Below, one piece after another: positions 1 to 6,919 of a stretch of 8,775 nucleotides of DNA (the stretch's first letter is position 1; every line of letters begins with the position of its first letter). Origin of the DNA: JBFLVQ01 sp040758525. Its GTDB lineage: Bacteria > Acidobacteriota > Blastocatellia > Chloracidobacteriales > JADJPF01. The DNA is taken from assembly GCA_040758525.1 (NCBI GenBank), contig JBFLVQ010000411.1:1-8775 (forward strand), written 5' to 3'. Position numbers and translations under genes: made by a program. The notes below the pieces were generated by a model that did no database searches, was not told the DNA's origin, and worked only from the letters and a program-made list of their open reading frames with translations.

Positions 1-2
1 GC

Positions 3-560
3 CAAATACCAAAAGAGATACCAGCAGGCAAGCAGGTTGCAACTCTAGGGGGCGGTTGTTTCTGGTGTATCGAAGCAGTATTTGAAGAATTGAACGGTGT
101 GGAGAGTGTTGAATCGGGTTATTCTGGCGGTAGTGTAGAAAATCCCTCTTACCAGCAGGTGTGCAATGGTAACACTGGCCATGCCGAGGTTGTACAAATC
201 ATCTTTGATCCACAGATAGTCTCCTATAAAGAGATTCTAGGGGTCTTCTTCACTGTGCACGATCCTACCACATTAAATCGTCAAGGCGCCGATGTTGGTA
301 CACAGTATCGCTCTGCCATCTTCTATCACAATGATGAGCAGAAGAGCATTGCCGCAGAGGTGATCAAAGAGATTGAAGGGGAACAGATTTGGGATGGACG
401 TATTGTCACAGAACTCTCTCCCTTCAATACTTTTTACCGTGCCGAGGATTATCATCAAGAATACTATAAGTACAATGAGAATCAGCCCTACTGTCGTATG
501 GTAATTACGCCTAAAGTGAGGAAGTTTCGTGAGCATTTTCGCGACAAGCTGAAAAAGTAG
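3..560 (+). CDS. msrA: Peptide-methionine (S)-S-oxide reductase MsrA, 5'-truncated by window edge
   Basis: This enzyme reduces methionine-S-sulfoxide, free or in proteins, back to methionine and is recycled by thioredoxin; it is a cytoplasmic oxidative-damage repair protein. The frame is open from base 3 without a visible start, so the gene begins left of the window. About 185 residues are visible, close to a full MsrA. The signature GCFWC lies at 54-68, with the catalytic Cys codon at 57-59. It is followed by the family blocks GYSGG, CNGNTGHAEVV, HDPTTLNRQGADVGTQYRSA and FYRAEDYHQEYY. A late Cys (codon 492-494, in NQPYCRMV), 145 residues after the nucleophile, is placed like the resolving Cys of MsrA enzymes that have a single C-terminal recycling Cys; a second Cys right after the FW (66-68) could also take part. 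No MsrB domain is fused at the C-terminus. A strong hairpin follows the stop by about 30 bases. Confidence 0.95.
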   Translation, partial: QIPKEIPAGKQVATLGGGCFWCIEAVFEELNGVESVESGYSGGSVENPSYQQVCNGNTGHAEVVQIIFDPQIVSYKEILGVFFTVHDPTTLNRQGADVGTQYRSAIFYHNDEQKSIAAEVIKEIEGEQIWDGRIVTELSPFNTFYRAEDYHQEYYKYNENQPYCRMVITPKVRKFREHFRDKLKK

Positions 561-591
561 TTGCTGGTACTGATTCTCTTATAAGGTGACT

Positions 592-620
592 TTGTACCAG
601 GCCAGATCGGCCTGGTACAA
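592..620. terminator. Perfect 12-bp hairpin between convergent msrA and aldehyde dehydrogenase genes
   Basis: Arms TTGTACCAGGCC (592-603) and GGCCTGGTACAA (609-620) are perfectly complementary around a 5-base loop AGATC. The hairpin lies 31 bases after the msrA stop and 28 bases beyond the aldehyde dehydrogenase stop, so it can serve both genes. Neither strand has a T-tract after the stem, so it is not a canonical intrinsic terminator. It may be a T-less terminator or a 3'-end stabiliser. The structure is certain from sequence; the function is inferred. Confidence 0.6.
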
Positions 621-648
621 CAGTATCAATACTTGTCGCAAATCGTAA

Positions 649-2100
649 TTAGAGCTGAAGCGATTTTATTTCAAGAAACTCTTCAAAACCATATCTACCC
701 AATTCACGGCCATTACCAGACTGCTTATATCCTCCAAAGGGGGCAAAAGGATTGAAGTCTCCACCATTAATATCTATCTGTCCGGTACGCAGCCGTCGCG
801 CTACTCGTTGAGCACGTTCTCGATCTGATGACCAGACGGCTCCTGCCAATCCATAAATAGTATCATTGGCAATCTGTACTGCATCATTCTCATCTTCATA
901 AGGAATAATGGAAAGTACCGGACCGAAAATCTCCTCCTGTGCAATTGTCATATCACGGCGCACATTGGCAAAGACGGTTGGTTTAACAAAGTAACCCTTC
1001 TCCAAGCCTGCTGGCGCTTCAGCACCACCAGTGACCAGGGTAGCGCCTTCCTCTATTCCTTTCTTGATATAGTTACGTACACGCTCACGTTGTACATCAG
1101 AGATAAGTGGTCCAAGTTTGGTCTCTATATCATCTTCAACTCTAGGATCACCAGGCTTGAAACTTTCTGCCGCTTCTTTAGCAAGCTCTATCGCCTCAGC
1201 ATGTCTGCTTTTTGGTACCAGCATACGTGTCCAAGCCGAGCAAGTTTGACCAGAGTTAAGATAGCAATTTTTCACACCTGCACGCACTGCCTTCTCAAAG
1301 TCAGCATCATCAAGAATGATATTGGCCGACTTACCACCCAATTCCATTGCCACACGTTTAATTGTCTGCGCTGCCAGTTCACTAACACGACGGCCGGCAC
1401 GCGTCGAACCAGTAAAGGAGACCATATCAACATTGGGATGGGCCGCTATTGCCTCGCCCACGACATTGCCATATCCGGTAACAAGATTAAATACACCGGC
1501 AGGCAGACCTACCTCATGGCAGACCTCAGCCAATACGAAGGCTGTCAAAGGTGCCACTTCACTGGGTTTGAGCACAACTGTACAACCTGCCGCTAGAGCT
1601 GGTGCTACTTTTGCCGCGACTTGATGTAATGGATAGTTCCAAGGCGTGATACAACCTACTACACCCACTGGTTCACGAACTACCAATGAATTACCAATAC
1701 GTTCCTCGAACTGATAATCAGTAAGCAGGTCAGCATAAAAACTTATTGTCATTATTGGTAAACCTGCTTGAATGGCTTGAGATTGTGGTAGCGGCATTCC
1801 TACTTCATTAGAGATAGTAGTAGCGATCTCATCCATACGTATCGTAAGTGCCTCTGCCAGTCGCTGTAAATAACTGGCACGTTCTTGTTGAGAGGTTGTA
1901 GACCACTTCTCAAAAGCAGCCTTAGCAGCAATAACAGCACGATCTACATCCTGGCTTGTTCCTTCTGGAACACGACCCATTACCTCTTCTGTAGTGGAAT
2001 TGATCACATTGATCATTCCTGTTCCTGCCGGTGTTACCCATTCACCATTAATATAGAGTTTGTCATAAGCTTTCACTTCTAATTTTGCTGATGCTTCCAA
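649..2100 (-). CDS. NAD(P)-dependent aldehyde dehydrogenase (ALDH superfamily, CddD-like subgroup)
   Basis: It oxidises an aldehyde to the carboxylic acid using NAD(P)+, in the cytoplasm. All catalytic landmarks are present (numbering from the chosen TTG start, 483 aa): TPWNYP with oxyanion-hole Asn155, cofactor Lys178 in LKPSE, FTGSTRAG, general base Glu253 in ELGGKS, nucleophile Cys287 in NSGQTCSA, and Glu390 in EEIFGP. The C-terminus FGGYKQSGNGRELGRYG is family-typical. From memory the sequence resembles the subgroup named after the 6-oxolauric acid dehydrogenase CddD, suggesting a medium-chain or oxo-acid aldehyde, but the substrate cannot be read from sequence. TTG at 2100 is preferred because AGGGAGG sits 5 bases ahead and YDKLYINGEW then falls near the N-terminus, as is usual. 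An ATG at 2157 would add 19 residues (502 aa) that look unlike the family, have no ribosome site and lie almost on the predicted transcription start. A cytochrome P450 remnant lies just upstream. Confidence 0.93.
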   Translation of the reverse strand: MEASAKLEVKAYDKLYINGEWVTPAGTGMINVINSTTEEVMGRVPEGTSQDVDRAVIAAKAAFEKWSTTSQQERASYLQRLAEALTIRMDEIATTISNEVGMPLPQSQAIQAGLPIMTISFYADLLTDYQFEERIGNSLVVREPVGVVGCITPWNYPLHQVAAKVAPALAAGCTVVLKPSEVAPLTAFVLAEVCHEVGLPAGVFNLVTGYGNVVGEAIAAHPNVDMVSFTGSTRAGRRVSELAAQTIKRVAMELGGKSANIILDDADFEKAVRAGVKNCYLNSGQTCSAWTRMLVPKSRHAEAIELAKEAAESFKPGDPRVEDDIETKLGPLISDVQRERVRNYIKKGIEEGATLVTGGAEAPAGLEKGYFVKPTVFANVRRDMTIAQEEIFGPVLSIIPYEDENDAVQIANDTIYGLAGAVWSSDRERAQRVARRLRTGQIDINGGDFNPFAPFGGYKQSGNGRELGRYGFEEFLEIKSLQL

Positions 2101-2105
2101 TGTTA

Positions 2106-2112
2106 CCTCCCT
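2106..2112 (-). promoter_or_regulatory. Ribosome binding site deciding a TTG start for the aldehyde dehydrogenase
   Basis: On the minus strand AGGGAGG is followed by TAACA and then TTG (2098-2100), an excellent Shine-Dalgarno match with a 5-base spacer. The upstream ATG at 2155-2157 has no purine-rich motif in front of it. This is the main reason for trimming 19 codons from the longest frame. Confidence 0.65.
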
Positions 2113-2173
2113 AGCGTTAACCAGCCTAGCTAACAGACTGGTATATGCGTTTATCATTGATATTTTAAGGCTG

Positions 2174-2203
2174 AGTATCCTGGTATTACGGTTTTAGTGT
2201 CAA
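2174..2203 (-). promoter_or_regulatory. Sigma70-type promoter for the aldehyde dehydrogenase
   Basis: Reading the minus strand, a perfect -35 TTGACA (2198-2203) is followed after 18 bases by GATACT (2174-2179), a 4/6 match to the -10 consensus. Transcription would start near 2167, giving a leader of about 66 bases to the TTG start. The promoter lies between the P450 remnant and the aldehyde dehydrogenase, so the latter can be expressed without the former. Confidence 0.55.
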
Positions 2204-2242
2204 GGCAGTAAAGCTGATAGCAGAATGGTGATGTTACCCGGT

Positions 2243-2443
2243 TTAACGTTTCAAAGGAATAACTTTAATACCATTTTGAGGGCGTAATGTCAGTGCTGGT
2301 TTAAGCTTTACTAGATGTTCTGTGACAAGTTGTAAATGGTACTTTTGCGCAATCGTGGCTAGAATCAATATTGCTTCTATCATTGCAAAAGATTGACCTA
2401 TACAAATTCGTGGGCCGCCTCCAAAAGGGAAGTAGGCATACAT
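2243..2443 (-). pseudogene. Cytochrome P450 C-terminal remnant (heme-binding loop and end only)
   Basis: The 66 codons match only the last part of a P450: FGGGPRICIG contains the complete heme-ligand motif F-x-x-G-x-R-x-C-x-G (Cys codon 2402-2404). It is followed by a typical L-helix (FAMIEAILILATIAQKY) and the usual C-terminal beta region (LKPALTLRPQNG). About 85% of a normal P450 of some 450 residues is missing, including the I-helix oxygen-binding region and the ExxR motif, so it cannot work as a monooxygenase. The frame is closed by TAG at 2465-2467, eight codons before the ATG. The sequence upstream shows no P450 character in this frame, and I saw none in the other reading I translated just upstream. 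Recognisable homology begins almost exactly at the ATG, which points to a deletion with a breakpoint near 2440. No transposon end is visible there. The remnant itself has no stops or frameshifts. It once lay directly upstream of the aldehyde dehydrogenase, on the same strand. Confidence 0.8.
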
Positions 2444-2576
2444 CTCTATTATCCCTATAAGCTGCTACTTTTCTCTACAAACCTGCCAATTATAAAAATG
2501 GGAACCAACTTGAGCGATATATTTTGCGTATAAGGGGTTTGAAACGGGGCTTAATACTGGTGGGTTAGCGCTCTTT

Positions 2577-2585
2577 TGCTATAAT
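2577..2585 (+). promoter_or_regulatory. Extended -10 promoter of the tricorn-like protease gene
   Basis: TGCTATAAT is a perfect extended -10 element (TGn before consensus TATAAT at 2580-2585). The expected -35 position (about 2557-2562, CTGGTG) matches poorly, which is normal for extended -10 promoters. Transcription would start near 2592, giving a leader of about 43 bases. A ribosome site AGAGGG (2622-2627) lies 7 bases before the ATG at 2635. Confidence 0.6.
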
Positions 2586-2634
2586 TTGCCAGTAGCCAAT
2601 TTCTACATTCCCAAATTTAAGAGAGGGTTTAGGA

Positions 2635-5600
2635 ATGCGCATAGTCGTATTATTGCTTATTGTTTTCTTTTTCTGCCCCTTAGCGGGCAGAGCCGAAGAT
2701 GAGAATTTCACACGGTTATTACGTTTCCCACATATTCAAGGGGACAAGATCGCTTTTGTTTATGCGGGAGATATCTGGATAGTAGATACCAATGGAGGAG
2801 TTGCACGTCGATTGACCTCCCACAAAGGTCGTGAGCTGTTTCCTAAATTCTCGCCGGATGGCAAATGGATTGCCTTTTCTGCCGAGTATAATGGCACTCG
2901 CCAAATCTATGTGATGAGTGCAGATGGCGGCGAGCCAAAACAGCTCACCTACTATAATGATGTAGGAATATTGCCACCTCGTGGTGGCTTTGATAATCAA
3001 GTGTTAGGTTGGTCACCAGATGGCAAAAATGTGCTCTTTCGTGCCAACCGCTTGCCTTGGGGAGATAGGATGGGCCGTCCTTATATGGTGCCATTAGAGG
3101 GTGGTATGGAGACACCATTAGCAATTCCTGAAAGTGGTGGAGGAATGCTCTCACCAGATGGCAGCAAGATGGTCTATACCCCAATAGAACGCGAAAATCG
3201 TACTTGGAAACGTTATCGTGGTGGTCGTGCCCAAGACGTTTGGATCTATGATCTAAAAAACAATACTGCCGAGAAGATTACCGATTACAAAGGCACTGAC
3301 AATCAGCCTATGTGGGTTGGAGATACGATATTCTTCACCTCTGATCGGGAGCATACACTCAATCTTTATGCTTATAACCTGCGTACTAAGGAGACACGTA
3401 AGGTAACTAATCATAATGATTATGATGTGCTCTGGCCCAGTGCTGGACAGAAGGCGATTGTCTATGAATGCGGCGGCTATATATACAAGTTTGATCCCAA
3501 TTCGCGTCAATCTGTGCGTGTGCCGATCCGTGTCTTTGGCGATCTTCCTCAAACGGTTGCTTACTTTAAGAATGTACGTGAAAATATTGACTCTGCAGAC
3601 TTATCACCGAGTGGCGCACGTGCGCTTTTTAGCGCCCGTGGCGAAGTCTTCACAGTGCCTGCCAAAGATGGCGAAACACGCAACTTGACCAATACACAAG
3701 GTGTGCGTGAAATGGATGCTACCTGGTCACCAGATGGAAAATGGATTGCATATTTAAGTGACCGTACTGGTGAATATGAACTCTATTTGCGCAATCAGGA
3801 TGGTAGCGGTGATGAGCGCCGTCTTACTAACGACGGTGATACTTGGCGCTTCCCACCCAGTTGGTCACCAGATGGCAAACTACTCGCCTACAGCGATAAG
3901 AAACAGCGTCTACGTTATATTATTGTGGATAGCGGCAAAGTTATCGATGTTGATAAAGGGAAGTATAACGATATTACTAACTATCGTTGGTCACCGGATA
4001 GTAAGTGGTTGGTCTACACTAAAGTTGTTGATACTAGACTGTCTGCTATTTGGGTCTATTCGCTTGCCGAAGGCAAGAGCTATCAATTGACTAGTGGACG
4101 GACTAATGACTTTGATCCGGTCTTTGATCCGAAAGGGCGATACCTCTATTTCCGCTCGAATCGTGATTATAATATTACCTTTAGCAGTTTCGAGTTTAAC
4201 TATGTCTACACCAATCCCACACGTGTGTATGTTGCATTGCTTGCCAATGATGGACCTCCACTCTTTTTGCCAACTAGTGATGAAGAGAAGCCCGCCGAAG
4301 ATAAAAAGCCTGCGCAAAACATTCAAGATAATGCTGGTGGTAACAAAAAAGCTGGTGAAGAGACCAAACCTGAACAGAGTAAGGCTGCTGCCACGCTAGT
4401 AGTAAAGATAGATGTAGAGGGTTTTGAGAATCGTGTACGTGCGATTCCTGGTCCCCCTAGCAGCTATCGTGATTTAAGCGCAACGGCGAACGGAGTACTT
4501 TACCTGGTAGGCGATGGTGGCGATACCAAGTTAAAACAGTACAATATTGAGCAGAAGAAGGAAGAGGTCATTATCGAGGGAATTAGCGATTACGCCCTCT
4601 CGTTTGATGGCAAGAAGTTCCTCTTCCATCGTGGTAATGATTATGGTATTGCTGCCTTGCAACCTGGACAAAAGGCTAGTGAAGGGCTGCTTGCGCTGCA
4701 AAAGATGGAGATCAAGATTGTCCCGAAGCTGGAATGGAAGCAGATGTTTACTGATGGTTGGCGCACGCTACGCGATTGGTTCTATGATCCTAATATGCAT
4801 GGCGTTGATTGGGGAAAGATGCGGGAGCGATATGAACCGCTGGTTCCCTATATTGCCACACGGGCTGATCTAGACTTTATCCTAGGCGAACTGGGCGGCG
4901 AGTTGAATGCTGGCCATGTCTACGTCAACTCTGGCGATGAAGTGCGTGTTGAGCGTCAAGATGGTGGCTTATTAGGCGCAGAGATCGTTGCACATTCGTC
5001 TGGATACTTTCAGGTAGTCAAGATCTTTCCTGGAGAAAACTGGCATGAGCGGTTTCGATCACCACTAACCGAGCCCGGTGTTAAGGTGCGTAAGGGCGAT
5101 TTTATCCTTGCTGTAGATGGCCGCTCAACAAAAGAGGTGAAGAATTTCTATGAACTGTTAGAGAACAAGGCCAACCGTAGTGTGACGCTACTGGTCAACA
5201 GTAAGCCAGAGGCAACTGGTGCACATGAAGAAAGACTACGTCCAGTCGCTAGTGAAACCAATCTACGCTATTTAGATTGGGTACAGTCGCGTCAAGAGTA
5301 TGTTGAACGTGCCTCGCAGGGCCGTATTGGCTATATACACATTCCTAATACTGCCTTAGAAGGCAATCGCGAGCTCTTCAAGTACTTCTATCCACAAGCG
5401 AACAAAGAGGCATTGATTATTGATGATCGTTACAATGGCGGTGGTTTTATACCCGATCGAATGATTGAGTTGCTGGATCGACCCGTGCTCAACTACTGGG
5501 CGCGACGTGGCCTAGAGCCATTGTCTGCACCTGGCTTTAGCCATGAAGGTCCCAAGGCCACCCTCATTAATGGTTATTCCTCTTCGGGCGGGGATGCCTT

Positions 5601-5925
5601 CCCCTATTACTTCCGCAAACGTGGACTGGGCAAGCTGATTGGTACACGTACCTGGGGTGGACTAATTGGTCTAACCGGTAATCCTACCTTTATTGATGGT
5701 GGCTCAGTAAGCGCTCCTACTATACGTTTTGTTGATACAGAGGGCCAATGGGCAGTCGAGAATGTTGGTGTCTATCCTGATATAGAAGTTGTTGATCGAC
5801 CTGACCTGGTTACAAAAGGGCAGGATCCTAGCTTAGAGAAGGCAATTGAAGTACTAATGGAAGAACTTAAGAGCAAGTCTCCCAAGAAGATTAAGATACC
5901 TACTCCACCTGATGAGTCGAAATAG
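2635..5925 (+). CDS. Exported tricorn-type protease (WD40-like propellers, PDZ, S41 peptidase domain)
   Basis: A 1096-residue homologue of archaeal tricorn protease, a large serine peptidase that shortens oligopeptides. Residues 1-20 form a Sec signal peptide (hydrophobic core VVLLLIVFFF, likely cut after GRA), with no lipobox, so it should act outside the cytoplasm. Residues 30-310 and 315-680 carry two propellers, shown by repeated SPDGK-type motifs starting near 72, 126, 172, 323, 365, 410, 452, 497 and 656. A Lys/Glu-rich linker covers 547-586. A tricorn core follows at about 690-760, a PDZ domain at about 773-870 and the S41 domain at about 875-1065. By spacing, the catalytic residues are His761 (LNAGHVYV), Ser984 (YSSSGGD) and Glu1042 (AVENVGVYPD): the 58-residue Ser-Glu distance equals that of Thermoplasma Ser965-Glu1023. 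Length is close to the archaeal enzyme. Substrate is unknown; extracytoplasmic peptide turnover is inferred. Start and ribosome site are clear. Confidence 0.92.
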   Translation: MRIVVLLLIVFFFCPLAGRAEDENFTRLLRFPHIQGDKIAFVYAGDIWIVDTNGGVARRLTSHKGRELFPKFSPDGKWIAFSAEYNGTRQIYVMSADGGEPKQLTYYNDVGILPPRGGFDNQVLGWSPDGKNVLFRANRLPWGDRMGRPYMVPLEGGMETPLAIPESGGGMLSPDGSKMVYTPIERENRTWKRYRGGRAQDVWIYDLKNNTAEKITDYKGTDNQPMWVGDTIFFTSDREHTLNLYAYNLRTKETRKVTNHNDYDVLWPSAGQKAIVYECGGYIYKFDPNSRQSVRVPIRVFGDLPQTVAYFKNVRENIDSADLSPSGARALFSARGEVFTVPAKDGETRNLTNTQGVREMDATWSPDGKWIAYLSDRTGEYELYLRNQDGSGDERRLTNDGDTWRFPPSWSPDGKLLAYSDKKQRLRYIIVDSGKVIDVDKGKYNDITNYRWSPDSKWLVYTKVVDTRLSAIWVYSLAEGKSYQLTSGRTNDFDPVFDPKGRYLYFRSNRDYNITFSSFEFNYVYTNPTRVYVALLANDGPPLFLPTSDEEKPAEDKKPAQNIQDNAGGNKKAGEETKPEQSKAAATLVVKIDVEGFENRVRAIPGPPSSYRDLSATANGVLYLVGDGGDTKLKQYNIEQKKEEVIIEGISDYALSFDGKKFLFHRGNDYGIAALQPGQKASEGLLALQKMEIKIVPKLEWKQMFTDGWRTLRDWFYDPNMHGVDWGKMRERYEPLVPYIATRADLDFILGELGGELNAGHVYVNSGDEVRVERQDGGLLGAEIVAHSSGYFQVVKIFPGENWHERFRSPLTEPGVKVRKGDFILAVDGRSTKEVKNFYELLENKANRSVTLLVNSKPEATGAHEERLRPVASETNLRYLDWVQSRQEYVERASQGRIGYIHIPNTALEGNRELFKYFYPQANKEALIIDDRYNGGGFIPDRMIELLDRPVLNYWARRGLEPLSAPGFSHEGPKATLINGYSSSGGDAFPYYFRKRGLGKLIGTRTWGGLIGLTGNPTFIDGGSVSAPTIRFVDTEGQWAVENVGVYPDIEVVDRPDLVTKGQDPSLEKAIEVLMEELKSKSPKKIKIPTPPDESK

Positions 5926-5932
5926 TGGCAAA

Positions 5933-5974
5933 CAACAATGGGCAAAGAGAATCTACTCTCCTTGCCCATTGTTG
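5933..5974. terminator. Long hairpin after the tricorn-like gene
   Basis: Arms CAACAATGGGCAA (5933-5945) and TTGCCCATTGTTG (5962-5974) pair perfectly over 13 bp. After one A/C mismatch the stem continues with GAGA/TCTC (5947-5950 and 5957-5960) around loop ATCTAC. It starts 8 bases after the stop codon. No T-tract follows on the + strand (GGACTCTACT), so if it ends transcription it does so without the usual U-tail. Confidence 0.65.
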
Positions 5975-6010
5975 GGACTCTACTCGTAATTAAGACAAAC
6001 CCCCTCCAAG

Positions 6011-6033
6011 CTTACGAGAGAGCCTCTCATAAG
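6011..6033 (-). terminator. Short hairpin beyond the 3' end of the FHA gene
   Basis: CTTA-c-GAGAG and CTCTC-a-TAAG pair around a 3-base loop AGC, giving 9 bp with one internal mismatch. It lies 37 bases beyond the stop codon of the minus-strand FHA gene and about 36 bases past the hairpin of the convergent tricorn-like gene, so each gene of this tail-to-tail pair appears to have its own stem. There is no clear T-tract on either side. Confidence 0.4.
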
Positions 6034-6070
6034 TGGCTAACAAGAAAAGATGGTGTCTGTCACTAACCCT

Positions 6071-6919
6071 TCAATCGTCAGACGAAGCCGGTTTTCCGTT
6101 TTCTCCTGCAGGGGCAAGTAGATCCCTAGAATCGTTTAGTTCAAAACGGAAAAGCTGTTTCCCAATACGGATCAAGTCGCCATGTTTAAGTTCTGCTTCA
6201 CCATGGATCTGTTTGAAGATACCATTACGTGAATTCTCATCAACAATTACATATTGTTCGCCACGACGTTCAATGCGCGCATGTCGGCTTGATACATAAG
6301 CATCATAGGGGAAACGGATATCGCCGGTATTACGGCCAATAACGGTTTCGTTTGAATGCAGTCGATAGACTTCGCCTTCGCCTCCCCCTTCTTCGATAAG
6401 GCGCAGTTTCGGTGCTAAACGGGCAGGTGAGGAGTTAGGCGAGCCCATTGTAAGTGTATCGACAACCGGAATAGGGTCGCCGCAGTTAACACAGAAACTG
6501 TTGGTCGATATATTAACGCGTTCGCATTTCGGGCAAGTGACCAGTTTGCTTGGTTTAAAGCTATCGTGCTTACCCGAACTAGAGATACTGCTGCCGGCCG
6601 GGGAGGAGACCTGTACAGAAGTATGGGCAAGCGCGACTGGCATTGCCGTAGCGCTAGCGGCGGCTTGCTGAGCCACCACAACAGGTATAGGTGCAGCAAT
6701 AGGTTGTGACATACCAGCCTTGTGCAAAGGCTCGCCACAGTGCTGGCAGTACATCCATTTTGCATCATTAACAGTTTTACAGCTCGAACAGAACATCTCG
6801 CCTGGCCCTGGCTCTCTGTTTGTAACAGGAGTAATAGGCCCAGCCACCAGAGGTGTTGCGCATACCCGGCAGATTTTCAAACTGGGTTTATTATCAGCTC
6901 CACATTTAGGACAGATCAT
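6071..6919 (-). CDS. Triple zinc-ribbon protein with C-terminal FHA domain
   Basis: Probably a cytoplasmic signalling adaptor that reads phosphothreonine on partner proteins. From ATG 6919 it has 282 residues. Three CxxC...CxxC zinc ribbons are seen: Cys3/6/17/20, Cys44/47/58/61 and Cys129/132/143/146. A Pro/Ala/Ser-rich flexible linker (about 68-120) separates the second and third. The FHA domain spans about 190-258: VIGRN (Arg196), SSRHAR (Ser210/Ser211, Arg212, His213) and NSRNGIF (Asn232), so the residues that contact phosphothreonine in this fold are kept. There is no signal peptide or membrane helix. The start is chosen because GAGGA lies 7 bases ahead and MICPKCG is a typical zinc-ribbon N-terminus; an ATG at 6961 would add 14 residues without a good ribosome site. 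No Ser/Thr kinase or phosphatase gene is visible in the window. The partner is unknown. Confidence 0.88.
   Translation of the reverse strand: MICPKCGADNKPSLKICRVCATPLVAGPITPVTNREPGPGEMFCSSCKTVNDAKWMYCQHCGEPLHKAGMSQPIAAPIPVVVAQQAAASATAMPVALAHTSVQVSSPAGSSISSSGKHDSFKPSKLVTCPKCERVNISTNSFCVNCGDPIPVVDTLTMGSPNSSPARLAPKLRLIEEGGGEGEVYRLHSNETVIGRNTGDIRFPYDAYVSSRHARIERRGEQYVIVDENSRNGIFKQIHGEAELKHGDLIRIGKQLFRFELNDSRDLLAPAGENGKPASSDD

Noticed and set aside
1090..1596. 168-codon open frame on the + strand inside the dehydrogenase gene
   Set aside because: It runs antisense to a gene with all ALDH motifs, its translation has no recognisable domain, and it has the irregular Cys/His/Thr composition typical of antisense frames.
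2101..2157. ATG at 2157 as the dehydrogenase start
   Set aside because: No ribosome site and almost no leader after the predicted promoter; the TTG at 2100 has both. Kept only as an alternative.
2444..2634. Possible hidden 5' part of the P450 in another frame
   Set aside because: I reverse-complemented the whole stretch and translated the part next to the remnant; I saw no P450 landmarks (ExxR, PERW-like region, I-helix). The stretch instead holds the tricorn gene promoter and leader.
3010..4020. Repeated DNA string around TCACCAGATGGCAAA
   Set aside because: These are the codons of SPDGK propeller motifs (near 3010, 3148, 3727, 3862, 3988), a protein-level repeat and not a DNA repeat element.
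3758..4090. 110-codon + frame overlapping the tricorn-like gene
   Set aside because: It is an out-of-frame shadow of the propeller repeats; the main frame is unbroken from 2635 to 5925.
3991..4326. 111-codon minus-strand frame inside the tricorn-like gene
   Set aside because: It is wholly antisense to a conserved coding region with continuous propeller motifs; no domain or ribosome site seen.
6415..6768. 117-codon minus frame inside the FHA gene
   Set aside because: It lies in another frame of a gene with clear zinc-ribbon and FHA motifs, and the translation is Leu/Ser/Arg-rich without motifs.
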